Shown here piece by piece: positions 1 to 11,610 of a stretch of 64,000 nt of DNA. The stretch is from Aselliscus stoliczkanus. Lineage: Eukaryota > Chordata > Mammalia > Chiroptera > Hipposideridae. A program made the position numbers and the translations under genes. The notes under the pieces are model-generated. The model made no database searches. It saw nothing but the letters and a program-made list of their open reading frames with translations, and had not been told where the DNA came from. The stretch's first letter is position 1, and every line of letters starts with the position of its first letter. The DNA is taken from positions 62,317,213 to 62,381,212 of the forward strand of contig CM066740.1 in the NCBI GenBank assembly GCA_033961575.1, read 5' to 3'.

Positions 1-50
1 CTGGCGTCCCAAGCCAACTCCCAACCACCGTGCCACTCGGCTGGCCCAAA
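1..50 (-). mobile_element. SINE fragment cut by window edge
   Basis: The reverse complement is the tRNA-like head of the window's common SINE (box A region with GAGTGGC, then the GGTTAAGAGCTGGCTTGGG-like segment). The rest of the element lies to the left of the window. Confidence 0.8.
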
Positions 51-446
51 GGTACTTCTTCATAAAGGAAATCTTACAGATCCTTGATCTGTACAAAATA
101 GATGCTTAATAATGCTACAAATAACCTGGAACAAGTATGAACAATATTCATAATACAACTTTATCATGAATTTAAAAGTTAATAAATCTGGGATTTTTCT
201 AAAACTGCTATTCAAGAAATGTTTCAGTATTTATATTGGTTCTCTTTACATTTTCTTACTGAAGCTTTTTGAGAAACAAAAGAATTCAAAATTCAGTTTT
301 CATTGGTTATATCATGCTGAAAGCCAGATGCTACCTATAGAATAAAAATTGTGGTTTTATATATTTGAATTCTAAGAAGAAAAGTGGTGATTTTTTTTTC
401 AGATGAATTCTATGCTAATTATATGCTACATAGAAGAGTAACATTT
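51..446. other. AT-rich sequence without recognised feature
   Basis: No ORF of note, no recognised repeat and no RNA gene seen. It is AT-rich and probably intergenic. Confidence 0.5.
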
Positions 447-456
447 AGAAAGACAG

Positions 457-881
457 GGGCCAGCCGAGTGGCATGTTGGTTAAGAGTCAGCTTGGGACAC
501 CACCTCTGAGCAGCAGGGACCTGGTTCGGATCCCACATGAGGGCCAGTTGTGCTGCACCCTCTACAGCTAAGATGGTGAACAATAGCTTGACCTGGAGTT
601 GGGCTGCCACGAGTCGCCAGTGATGGCGTAGGCTGCAGTGGGGCTGGCAGGCAGCTGGCGTGCACTTTCGTGAGCTGCCCTGAGCAGCCGGAAGTGCCCA
701 TCCAATGGCCAGCAAGCGACTGCCTCACCTGGGAAGAATGCAATGGTAATACCAACATGGGCCAGTGAAGCGACGTCCTCCACAACTAGACTGAAAAACA
801 AAAGGACAGCAACTTGTCTGTTCCCCTTCATTGATTTCCCAACACTGTTCCCCTCCCTTTATTCCCCAATAAAATCCTTGA

Positions 882-934
<53 letters not shown>
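457..934 (+). mobile_element. Long composite tRNA-derived SINE
   Basis: A tRNA-like head (GGGGCCAGCCGAGTGGC, later GGTTCGGATCCCACATGAGG) is followed by a roughly 350-bp body with short tandem GCAGC/GAGC motifs and the tail TTCCCCAATAAAATC. The tail runs into a (GAAA)n array. A 10-bp direct repeat, agaaagacag, flanks it at 447-456 and 935-944 and fits a target-site duplication, although the low-complexity tail weakens that reading. Confidence 0.85.

Positions 935-940
<6 letters not shown>
880..940 (+). repeat. (GAAA)n microsatellite
   Basis: About 15 perfect GAAA units form the 3' tail of the SINE, presumably expanded from its A-rich tail. Confidence 0.95.
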
Positions 941-941
<1 letters not shown>

Positions 942-1150
942 CAGTGGATTACCGTAGGTTATTTACTAAATTATAAATACCTCCCCCCAAATAGATAATT
1001 TACAATAAAAACATGTAAATCAGAAGGTCATTTGAAATAAAAAATAAGAAGAGAGACTGGATGGGAAATTGTTATTGCACTTGGGAACTAAAAGTATTCT
1101 GCATATCTTGGTTATCAAGTCCAATAGATTGTATTATTCTCATACTCTGA

Positions 1151-1495
1151 TGTAGGGACACGTTAGGGATTCCCTCACATGAGCTCCCAAAACCAAGGTT
1201 GTAAGGTTGCTGCTTTGAGCAAAAGTTCAGCAGTCAACTAAGGGTTAACTGAGGGAGGCTGGGTACCTGCCACACTGAAAACAGTGTGGCTCAGCCAAAG
1301 CCCTTGAAACTGTTTTTGCTCCTAGAGCTAAAAAACAACTCTTAGACTAAGCATTTCTCCCTTAGCCTTAGGGGCATGCTTGTTATTTTCTCCCACCTGT
1401 TCCTCTGTTATCTCTAATAAAAGACTGAAGTCAGCGAGGGGTCAGACTGCGCTGTCTGTCCTCCTCCTCGTTCTTTGCATTGCATCTCTGGTTGC
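1151..1495 (+). mobile_element. Probable solo LTR of an endogenous retrovirus
   Basis: The segment starts with TG and can be ended at CA (ggttgca). It contains an inverted repeat (gccacactgaaaacagtgtggc), a polyadenylation-like AATAAAAG near 1418, and then a CT-rich U5-like stretch. That order (U3, polyA signal, short R/U5) is typical of an ERV LTR. No internal retroviral genes adjoin it. I could not find a clean target-site duplication, so the borders are approximate and the family is unassigned. Confidence 0.5.
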
Positions 1496-1620
1496 AAGCG
1501 TGATATTCTGATATCTGATAGAAGTCAATACATAATTTCAACTGGAAAGAAAAACCATCCTCCCTTCACTCCCTATCTTGGAAGACTTTGCCATTTAAAG
1601 GCTCATAAAATTATCACTGA

Positions 1621-1733
1621 GGGCCGGCAGAGTGGCGCGGTGGTTAAGCGCTGGCCTGGGAAGCCAGCGGCCTCGGTTGCGGTCCCACATATGAGGGCCA
1701 GTGACACTGCCCTCAAAAAAAAAAAAAAATCTT
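1621..1733 (+). mobile_element. Short tRNA-derived SINE
   Basis: A complete short-form element: GGGCCGGCAGAGTGGCGCGG, box-B-like GGTTGCGGTCCCAC, the segment ATGAGGGCCAGTGACACTGCC and a poly-A tail. It is flanked by 14-bp direct repeats with one mismatch (aaaattatcactga 1607-1620; aaaactatcactga 1734-1747), the mark of L1-driven retroposition. Confidence 0.9.
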
Positions 1734-1749
1734 AAAACTATCACTGAAT

Positions 1750-2340
1750 GACATCACAGACAGTATTGTCAGCTATAAGTTTTTCAGAAACATTTATTTC
1801 ATTGTCATTTCTCATACCAATCCATGATTAAATCCAGGGACACAACAGGAAATCAGTACTCAGGGATGGCTATTCAGCCCTGGAAACAAGGCTCAGAATT
1901 CCCAGGTTCAGAGTCTTCCTTCCGATTTGCTTTAACATACCCTGTATAGACAGACTCTATGTGATCTTGTTGTTTTAGGATACTGTTCTGGCCATTTATT
2001 GATCTTCAGATTCACTGCAATTGGTGAAACTATGGTGATTAATCCATATGGTCAAAAGGACAACTGATTCCTGGTTCAGTGACGATGGTTGTTGGCCTCC
2101 ATGGGCTGTATCCCTGTATCTCACAGAATGACTGCAAGGTCCTCACTTCAAAGACTGTTGAGAAGCAGCACTGATGAAATGATGGCAAAACACATTGGAA
2201 CTCTTATTTACATGTGCAAAAATTATGTTTAAAGATATGTATGAAAATCCTTTCTGGAATAAAGCATATCATGTAATTTGAAGAAAATCGTGTTGACAAA
2301 TACGTATCATGGTTTTCATTTAAACAAATTTTTTAAAAGT
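1750..2340. other. Single-copy sequence, nothing recognised
   Basis: No convincing coding potential and no repeat recognised; all reading frames are broken. Confidence 0.4.
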
Positions 2341-2346
2341 TTTACC

Positions 2347-2412
2347 TAAGCCAACAGGTGGCAGGATTGCTCAGCAAAACAAAATAAAACAAAACAAAAC
2401 AAAACAAAAAAA
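2347..2412 (+). mobile_element. 3' end of a VES-like SINE
   Basis: The motif GCCAACAGGTGGCAGGAT followed by (AAAAC)n matches the 3' part of the VES-like elements at 52613-52774 and, inverted, 21376-21528. The tRNA-like head is missing, so the copy is 5'-truncated. Confidence 0.7.
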
Positions 2413-2589
2413 CAACAAGAAACAGTGTTACTAAAAATATGGAAATTGTAATTTTTTTATAATAGTAAATTAAATTAACCTGATCTTGTCTTTGCAAGAA
2501 AAGACAAGAAAAAGAATGCTGTACAGTATGTCCTTATTTGCTGCATAAATTACATTACATGCTATGGGGAAAAAAACACTATCATCACT

Positions 2590-2725
2590 GTTGTTCCATT
2601 TTACAGATGAAGAAACTGAGGTACAGATGGTTAAATGCCATGCCCAAATTCAAGAAATATTTGAGCCCAAATCTAAATGAACCCAGTGGTTTGGCTCCAT
2701 AGCTGAGCACTTAATCATCATGCTC
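2590..2725 (-). repeat. MIR fragment
   Basis: The segment ATTTTACAGATGAAGAAACTGAGG and the following text read as the reverse complement of the conserved MIR core (CCTCAGTTTCTTCATCTGTAAAAT). It is old and diverged. Confidence 0.65.
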
Positions 2726-2984
2726 TGTGTGTAACTGGACCATACAGAACCATTTTGTTTTTTTCACTAAGAAAAGCTGCCTTTTGCAATTTGTCTGCTT
2801 GTGTCTCTGTTTAGATGAAAATGCACTTAACACAAAGGTGGTATTTTTTCCTTCCTTTGTTTTCATTTCTCCAGAATCCATTGGGTGGACTTGTAGTTAT
2901 AGGAATGCAAAGTAGATAGGCATCCATGGGAAGGGAAGGGGAGAAAAAGACCTTTTCTTTTTCTATTTCTTTTGAGGTTCAACA

Positions 2985-3597
2985 TAGCTAGAATTGATCT
3001 GGTGAATTGAGATGACCCCAACTGAAATGCTCAAATATGGACATCAAGTGTCCGCAAGAAGAACACGACACACCATGAGAGGAATGGTTTAATGCGAATG
3101 CCTACTGCTCAGTAGGAGATAGGTCACTATGCAGCTGAAATGAAGCTTGCCTTTACCTACTCATCATGGGATGCTGAAGAGGCTTTGGAAGCTACCTGGG
3201 AAACTTGAGAAGTCCAACTATTACATACTGCTGGCTGAGACTAAGGCTGGGGGAATGAGCTTCATCTTCCTCTGAGAATGGCAGTGACTGGCGCAGAGAT
3301 GTGTGCCAACAGGGTGATAATCATAGCAGTGGATCAGGATGCATCAGACTCTGTGAGAGGACCTATTTTCATCAATGATACTGTGTTCTGGTGACAGAAG
3401 CTCCTGCAGCAGAAAACGAAATGGGATGCTGACAAGTGGTCAGGTCAGATCCTGCATATTCTCCATCTCTCTGGTGTCTCAGATACTGCTTTAGACAATG
3501 AAAACCCTGAGGTTCTTGGGTAATTGTAGGATGGAAGAAGATCTTAAGACAAGTTTCTGAACTTCTTGAGAACTTCAACATTTGAAGTTATAAAGAG
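2985..3597. other. Unidentified unique block next to L1
   Basis: About 600 bp of moderately balanced base composition with longer open stretches than its surroundings (for example 3372-3581 on the minus strand) but no full frame. It could be an old processed pseudogene or an unrecognised repeat. I do not recognise any protein in it. Confidence 0.25.
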
Positions 3598-5743
3598 GGA
3601 AGTCCTAGCCACAGTAATCAGACAAGAAAGAGAAATAAAAGGTATCCAAATTGAAAAGAAGTAAAACTGTTATTATTTGTGGATGATGTGATACTACATA
3701 TAGAGAACCCTAAAGATTCCACCAAAAAACTATTAGAACTGATAAGTTAATTCAGTAAAGTAGCAGGATACAAAATTAATATTCAGAAATCAGCTTTATT
3801 TTTATACACCAATAACAAACTAACAGAAAGAAATTAAGAAAACAATCCCATTTACAAATGCACCAAAAAATAAAATAAAATACTTAGGAATAAATTTAAC
3901 TAAGGAGGTAAATGACCTGTACTCAGTAAATTATAAAACACTGAAGAAAGAATTGCAGAAGATACAAATAAATGGAAGCATATACCATGTTCATGGATAG
4001 GAAGAATTAACGTTAAAATTTTCATAGTAGCCAAAACAATCTATAGATTCAATGCAATCCTTATCAAAATACCAATAGCATTTTTCACAGAACTAGCACA
4101 AATAATCCTAAAACTTATATGCCACCACAAAAGACCCCAAATAGCCACAGCAATCTTGAGAAAGAAAAACAAAGTTGGAGATATCATGCTACCCAATATC
4201 AAACTATACTACAAGGCTATAATAATCAAAAGAGCATGGTACTTGCATAAAAATAGACACAAAAAAATCAATGGAACAGAATAGACAGCCCAGAAATAAA
4301 CTCATGCTTATATGCTCAATGAATCTATCAATATGACAAAGGAGGCAAGAATATACAATGGGGTGAAGACAGTCTATTCAATAAATGGTATAGGGAAAAC
4401 TGGATAGATACATGCAAAAAATGAAACTGAGCGACTTTCTTACAACATATACAGGAATAAACCCAAAATGGATTAAAGACCCCAGACCATAAAACTCCTA
4501 GAAGAAAAACGTAGGCAGTACTCCCTCACATTGCTCTTAGTAATATTTTTTCTGAGATACCTCCTCGGGAAATGGAAACAAAAGAAAAAATAAACAGATG
4601 GTACTACATCAAACTAAAAAGTTTTTGCGCAGCAAAGGAACCATCAACAAAATGAAAAGACAGCCTACTGAATGGGAGGAGATATTCACTAATGATAAAT
4701 CTGATGTGGGGTTACTATCTAAAATTTATAAAGAACTAATACAACTCAACACCAAAAACATAGATAATCCAATTAAAAATGGGCAGAGGACATGAATAGA
4801 CATTTTTCCAAAGAGGACATACACATGGTCAATAGATATATGAATAGATGTTCAACATCACTAAAAACCAGAGAAATGCAAATTAAAACCACAAGGAGAT
4901 AGCACCTCACACCTATTAGAATGTCCATCATCAATAAACCAACAAACAACAAGTGTTGGTGAGGATGCAGAGAAAAAGAAATCCTCATGCAATGTTAATG
5001 AAATTGCAAATTGGTGCAACCATTATGGTAAACAGTATGGAGGTTACTCAAAAAATTAAAGATAAAACTACCTTATGACGCAGCAATTCTAGTCCTGGGT
5101 ATTTATCTGAAGAAATCCAAAACACTAATTCAAAAAGATGTATGCACTCCTATGTTCATTGCAGAATTATTTACAATAGCTAAAGTATGGAAGCAACCTC
5201 AGTATCCATCAATAGATGACTGGATAAAGAAGATGTGGCACATACATACAAAGGAATATTACTCTACCATAAAAAATAATGAAATATTATTTACAACAAC
5301 ATAGGTGGACCTAGAGGGTATTATGCTGAGTGAAATAAGTCAGACAGAGAAACACAAATACTCACTTATAAGTGGAATCTAAAGAACAAAATAAGTGAAC
5401 AAACAAAATTGAGGCAGACTCATAGACACAGAAAACAAATTGATGGTTGTCATATAGGAGGGGGTTTGGGGGTCTGGGTGAAATAAAAGTGAAGGGATTA
5501 AGAAGTACAAATTGGTATTACAAAATAGTCATGGGGATTTAAAGTAAAACAGAGGGAATATAGTCAATAATATGGTAACAAGTATGTACAGTGCCAGGTG
5601 GGTATTAGGCTTATAGGGGGATCACTTTTAAATTATATAAATGTCTAACCACTATGCTGTACACCTGACATTAATATAAAATAATGCTGAATGTCAACTG
5701 TAATTGAAAATTTTCTAAATAAAAAAAATAATAAAAAGAGATG
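3598..5743 (+). mobile_element. 5'-truncated L1 (ORF2 RT to 3' end)
   Basis: The segment begins within ORF2 upstream of the reverse-transcriptase active site, whose remnant (FVDDV-like, normally FADD) is at about 3676-3693. It continues through the ORF2 C-terminal region and the 3'UTR (GGTATTTATC, TGGATAAAGAAGATGTGGCA, GTACACCTGA) to an A-rich end near 5743. The frames are broken throughout, so it is inactive. The same 3' portion recurs at 9827-10484 and 22535-23925. Confidence 0.85.
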
Positions 5744-6525
5744 TGGCCTTATTTGTATTCCAAGAAGTAGGTGAAAGGAGACATACTGATTGCAAAGCAT
5801 TAGCATTAAAAAAAAGCCTGGAGAGATATATGTCATAATCATCTTACGCTGTAAATTTCTAAACTTTTAAATATATTTTTTCCAAAACAGAAAGAAAACA
5901 GAATGCAACTTGTGAAGTAAATGGACTTTCTGACTCTTTTCCACAACTGTATTTGAAAGCTTATAGTGTTCCAGCTCTACACCAGGAAAGGGAAAAACTG
6001 AACAAGAGCGAACTCTGGTACGACTCTCAAGGGCTTCCTAGATCTCAATTGTTATTAAAACTGACAAAGCAAAGCCAAAGGAAAATTACCAGCATCAATG
6101 TCTTTTATTTATTCTGGATTCTCGTTAGCCCTGCAATATCTACTGTCACTCCCTAGTCTCCTTCAGCTCCCTTCCTTTTGCCCCCGCTTCAGGCCTGCAT
6201 TCCTGGTTTTAGGGCTGAAAACAAAATCTTCTCAGGGGATCACTGTGTAAGGCCACAAAGATGCCCCATTAGGGGGAGAAGAAAAATACTTCCATCAGGT
6301 GACTAAACATTGGACCCATCATCAGGTCCCTGCACCATTAGTACTTCAGAGGTTAATATTCTTACAAATCCTATAAGTTTTACTGTGTTACATACGTGCC
6401 ACAGTTACACTGCATTTCATTTTTGGCATGTTAAGAACATTAATTCTTAAAATGTAAAATAAAACACAACTTTTGGAATTCTTTTCTTGGCATTTTTTGC
6501 CTTAAAAAAAAAAAAACCAAACCAG
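5744..6525. other. Single-copy intergenic sequence
   Basis: No repeat or gene recognised. The short open frame at 5953-6156 has no recognisable domain and is probably chance. Confidence 0.4.
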
Positions 6526-6945
6526 TAGAAGCCTCCAAAATGGAAGTGTCTCAGGCTTCTGTTTGTCCAGAGGACCCTGCAAACTCCCAGTTATGTCAGA
6601 GCCAGGCTCAGGCGTGGGAGGGGCTGCGGCAGGTTCTCACACACCTGTCAGGGCAGAGCCTGCCCCCAAAGCAAAGCAGGCACTCCACGTGTCAGGCCCC
6701 TCAAGGTCCACTGGTACTGGTCCTGCTTCTTGTCACATGACCTACATGCTCTCAACAGAAACCTTGAGCTTTTCTGCACCTGCCTAGTGCTTGGCACTGT
6801 GGGAACCTGGCAACTGACAGCTCCCTGGAGGGAAGCCAGGTGGGTGGAACACCCATCTCGCCAGGCTCCGGGCCAGCTCCCAGCTCCCACTACACTGCTA
6901 GGCTTTCCAAGGCCCAATTTGGTCACTACACTAATTCTCTTCAGA
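6526..6945. other. GC-rich unique block
   Basis: GC content is clearly higher than in the flanks and several overlapping frames of 66-92 codons stay open on both strands, as expected from composition alone. It has few CpG dinucleotides and no splice-bounded exon or domain I can identify. Confidence 0.3.
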
Positions 6946-7324
6946 ACTTCTTCTTGTTAATAACTTTCAAATCATAAAATAAATGATGTCTGAAAGTTGT
7001 CTGGTCCAAAACAGAGTAGGGAAATACAGCCTATTTGATTTCTTACATTGTATTTTGCTTGCTTTCAAAAAGTGAAGATAAAAACACTAATGCCAAATAA
7101 ATTTAGACTTAAAGATCTGGGTGGGGGGAAATGTAGACTTCTATTCAATCTCACACAAACCCATACAAATTTGAGTCTTATAATGATCTGAATAATTCAA
7201 GAAAAATGGACTATTTTCTAGAATCTGTTTCTATGTTCACTTATAATTAAATTTAAAATATACTCTCATTTAGCTGTGTAAGAAAACAGACTTTATATCA
7301 TCTCATTTTAAAATTTACTTTCTA

Positions 7325-7500
7325 TGAGACAACATGGCATAAGGTTTAGTGTTCCTCCACTGGGCGCTGAGATTTCTTATTTGCAAAATGAAGGAGACAA
7401 GAATTTCTATTATGTAGGGTTGTTGTGAGAATTAAATGAGTTAATGTAAGTAAAAAAAAATTAACAAATTATCTGATATAGGATAAATGTTCAATAAATG
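7325..7500 (+). repeat. MIR-like fragment
   Basis: MIR-type order: TTATTTGCAAAATGAAGG, then GGGTTGTTGTGAGAATTAAATGAG, then AAATGTTCAATAAATG. Strongly diverged. Confidence 0.65.
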
Positions 7501-7513
7501 GGGTGTGTGTGTA

Positions 7514-7548
<35 letters not shown>
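7501..7548 (+). repeat. (TG)n microsatellite
   Basis: An imperfect TG array broken by GTATGTATG near its start, followed by about 14 uninterrupted TG units. Confidence 0.95.
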
Positions 7549-7744
7549 CATCCTCACATCAGTGATACACTGAATGCTGAACTGGTTCTCTCATGATTTT
7601 TTTTTTTTTACAAAAAAGAATGAAATGTGCATGGGATAATCTTTTATTGTTTTTTAGGTGGAAATCTTCTCAGTCAGTTTTATTGTTTACTTATTTCCTT
7701 CAAAAGTAAGGGAAAATCAAACTCAATAATAAGAAAATAAAACA

Positions 7745-8515
7745 CAGTTTTAAAAGAAAAGCCAAACATCTGAAGAGATACTGCACCAAAGAAGATATAC
7801 AGATGGCAAATAAGCATATGAAAAGATGCTCATCATCATTAGTCATTAGGGAACTGCAAATGAAAACAAGGAGATACCACTGCTCACCCTTTAGGATGGC
7901 TAAACTCCAAAACTGACAATACCAGTCACTGGTGAGGTTTACACAATGATACAGCCACTTGGAAATACAGTTTGGCAGTTTCTTACAAAGCTAAGTACAA
8001 TCTTACTATATAATATGACAATCACACTTCTAGGTATTTACCCAACTGATTTGAAAACTTATGTCCACACAAAAATTTGCATGCAAATGTTTATAGTAGT
8101 TTTATTCATAATTGCACAAACCTGCAAGTAAACAAGATATACTTCAATCAGTAAATGGATAACCAACTGTGGTACATCTATATGATGGAATATTACTCAG
8201 CAATAAAAAGGAACAAACTATCAAGCCACAAAAACACATGGATAAATTTTAAATGAATACTGTTAGTAAAAAAAAAAAGCCAGTGTGAAAAATCTACATA
8301 CTGTATGATTTCAATTATATATGATGATATAGAGATGATAAACAGATCAGTGGGTACCAAGAGTTTGGGGTAAGGAGAAAGGTTAAATAAGTGAAGCACA
8401 AGGAGTATTTTTAGGACAGTGAAACTATTTAGTATGATACATGAAACTATGCATTCATCAAAACCCAAAGAACTTTATAGCACAAAGAGTGAATCTTAAT
8501 ATACCTAAATTTAAA
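7745..8515 (+). mobile_element. Old L1 3' fragment
   Basis: It contains diverged ORF2 C-terminus and 3'UTR motifs of L1: GAAAAGATGCTCATCATCA, GGAGATACCACTGCTCACCC, GGTATTTACCCAACTGA, GGAATATTACTCAGCAATAAAA. It is more diverged than the L1 at 3598-5743 and carries many stops. Confidence 0.8.
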
Positions 8516-9826
8516 AAAAGTCATTCAGAAATCAATGACTAGGGGAAACTCCAGAACAGAATGCAGAAGGTCACAAGAGACCCTAATGGTATTACAACTA
8601 TGAAATAACCTCACTGAAAGGAGTGGGTACGGGGTAGGAAGAAGGTTCTGGATGAAGGAACTTTGGAAATGAGTAGGATCTGTAAAACTGAAGATAAACT
8701 AAAGCTCCCCTAATTGATAAAATTGTCTCCCATAGGGGTACAGGTTAACAATGCTGAAACCACAATACATGTATAACTGGAAATGAAAAATTAAGTAAGT
8801 AAGTACATAGTGGATGGTGGAAGGCAGGTTTCTCAATGTTGGATGGGAAGTTACAGATAAGCAAGAGGAAGAGGTTAGAATGACTCGTGGTAATGGATTT
8901 GAATTAGAGACACTGTATGAACTCATGTTTAGCTTAATAAAAATACAGATGGTTCCATTAGAAATATTTATACATATGTGTATACAGAAAGTATTATACA
9001 TACATATATTCCCTTGCTCTGTCAGCTGAAAGGGCCTATAAGCAATGACATCTCAATAGCAACCAACACATCCCTGCACCCAGATCTTGGTTTCTAATAC
9101 CATTCTCCAATAAAAGGAACCAGGACTCCTTTTAGGACTGGGGCAGGAAATATACAAAATATACAAGATGAGCCTGGACCACCTTATAGTGACAGAAAAT
9201 ACTAAAAAAATAGATAATAAAACACCCCATAAATGATAGGGGTATTTCAAAAGGACACAGAGTCAGGTGAAAGACTTCCCTTACCCCCTTACCATTGGCC
9301 CAAGCTGGAACAATTTGAACAATAAAATAATTATAGCCCAATTGAATTATAACCTAGTATAAAATAAATATTCATGAGTCCATACTGACAGAAAGAAATG
9401 ATTGAATAAATTAATGGGGAGAATCAACAAATTTTTTGTACAGAAAAATTCCAAATAATTTATGTAGATACTTCACACTCAAGAGTTCAGCTCTCTGTTC
9501 CTTAAGTATGGGCTGTGCACAATAACTTCCTTGCAAAGAGTACAGTATTGAGGGGAGAAAAGAGTAACTTCATAAAGGAGGAACCTGACAAATACTATTT
9601 CAGCCAGGAGATCAAGGTGAACATCAATAATAGTAGGTCATGTTGTTAGTATGTGCCTTTGAAATTATGTGATGAAAATGGTACTTTATCTCTGTGATCC
9701 TTTTTCCCAAAATCCATAACCATAGTTTAATCACACACACACACAAAAAAAACCATTAGACAAATCTCAGTTGACAGCCATTCTACAAATATCTGAATAA
9801 TACTCATCAAAACGGTTGAGGTCCAA
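8516..9826 (+). mobile_element. Old L1-type repeat, left part (interrupted)
   Basis: Segments such as the one around 9560-9820 (CAGGAGATCAAGGTGAACATC, CTTTATCTCTGTGATCC) resemble the 3' end of old mammalian L1 families. The element breaks off at about 9826, where a younger L1 begins, and its 3' end appears to resume at 14676. The piece 8535-8785 is repeated at 15595-15850. Confidence 0.5.
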
Positions 9827-10484
9827 AAGAAACAAATGGGGCTACATCAAACTAAAAAACTTTTGCACATGAAAGGAAACCACCAACAAAATGAAAAGAC
9901 AGACTACAGAATGGGAGAAGATATTCACTAATAATATATTCAACAAGGGGTTAATATCCAAAATTTATGAAGAACTCATACAATGCAACACCAAAATCAT
10001 AAACAATCCAATTTAAAAATGGGCAGAGGACCTAAACAGGTATTTCTCCAAAGAGGACATACGCATGGCCAAAAACATATGAAAAGATGTTCAATGTCAC
10101 TGATCATCAGAGAAGAGAAATGCAATCAAAACCACAATGAGATATCACCTCACACCTGTGAGGATGGCTATCATCAATGAATCAACAAACAACAAGTGCT
10201 GACGAGAATGTGGAGAAAAGGAATCCTTGTGCACATTGGTGGGATTGCACATTGGTGGTGCAGCCACTATGGAAAACAGTATGGAGGTTCCTCAAAAGAT
10301 TAAACATACAATTCCCGTATGACCCAGTAATTCCATTCCTGGGTATTTATCCAAAGAAATGCAAAACATTAATTTGAAAAATACATGCCCCCCTATGTTC
10401 AGTGGAGCACTATTTACAATAGGCAAGATATGCAAACAACCAAAATGCCCATCAACAGATGACTGGATAAAGAAGTGGTACATA
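9827..10484 (+). mobile_element. L1 ORF2 C-terminal segment, interrupted
   Basis: It is collinear with the L1 at 3598-5743 (CTACATCAAACTAAAAAACTTTTGC, GGGTATTTATCC, GACTGGATAAAGAAGTGG). It stops abruptly at GTACATA, where the L1 derivative 10485-13825 begins; the 3'UTR of the host L1 resumes at 13826. Confidence 0.85.
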
Positions 10485-11164
10485 GGGGACTTCCGGTAAA
10501 ATGGCGCAATAGACAGACGTCGTGCTAACTGCCTCCCAGGATCACACCAAAATTACAAGCAAATTATACAGCATTCAACCCTGGAGGTCCCCGGAACACT
10601 GGAGGAACAGAACCACTAAACGAAGAACTTAATCTTCGTTTAGAGGCCGCGTTGGATCTGGTAGGACAGGTGGAGACAAGAGAGGGTGAGCCCCGTGAGA
10701 GAAGCTCCAGCCGTGGGAAGCTTGTCTGGTTGGGGAAGAGACGCTCCGGCCACACTCCAAGCTCACCAGCCCAGAGTTCCTTTGCCGGGAAGAGGAGTTC
10801 TAATATAGCTGGCAGTAAATTAATGAGGACCCTCTTCGCTCAGCTCAGTGAGGCTAAGAGCGGCTGGAGAATCAGTGGGGCCGGCGCCCGGGCTTGCTCG
10901 CCGGTGAGCACTTACCTGGTTACTGGTGGAGGGAGTGGCTGTGTTGGCCGGACCCGGGAGCCTGCGGGGACGGACTGAACTGAGCACCTTTGGTGCAAAC
11001 GCTGGAGGTTTTTGGACTGTTGTTCCCATGGTGTGGAGCCTGCACGCAAGTGGTGTAGGGAGGGCGCCATTTTGTCGGGCTTGGGCCCTCCCACGGAGGA
11101 TCAGGTCCGAGACCTCATTGGTCTGGTGGAATTGGCGCAGAAGTGCGTGTGTGCGTGTGCGTGC

Positions 11165-11470
11165 ATGCGGCCTTGGATCCCCACCCTCCACCCGGCTTAT
11201 ACTGCGTTGCCAGGGAAACGCTGGGCAGGTGCCCTCCAGCTCCAACAGGCTGCTCACTGAGACCGCGAGTGTCCGAGCCGCCTGGGATCCCAACCCTCCC
11301 CATGGCTTGTGCTGCATTGCCAGGGCTACGTCTGGTGGGCATACTCCGGCTCCAACAGGCTGCTCACTGAGATGCAGGCATGCGCAAGCGGCCTTGGATT
11401 CCCGCTTTCCACACTGCGCTTGCAGAGTTGCCAGGTTGGTGATTGGTTGTCGGGCTGCTCGGCCTGATCG
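11165..11470 (+). repeat. Tandem ~110-bp units in L1 5'UTR (copy 1)
   Basis: Three successive units begin with GCGGCCTTGGATCCC-like text (about 11167, 11277 and 11388) and share GTTGCCAGGG and CAACAGGCTGCTCACTGAGA. They lie directly upstream of ORF1, as promoter monomers do in some L1 families. Confidence 0.7.
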
Positions 11471-11610
11471 CGAGCAGCTGATTGGGACAGGCTGAGACTG
11501 GGAGTTTTCCTCGGAATGTTGGGCCGTGAGCTGTGTGCCTGCGTGATCCAGCCTGGGCTCTTCTGGTGATCTATCTAATACATCAAAGCAATCCCAGAGC
11601 GAAAGTCAGA

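Noticed and set aside
11165..11470. CRISPR-like regular repeats
   Set aside because: They are tandem monomers of an L1 5'UTR in a mammalian genome, with no spacers.
10820..11495. Long overlapping frames of 165 and 189 codons on both strands
   Set aside because: They lie in the GC-rich L1 5'UTR, include its tandem repeats, and are not kept open in copy 2.
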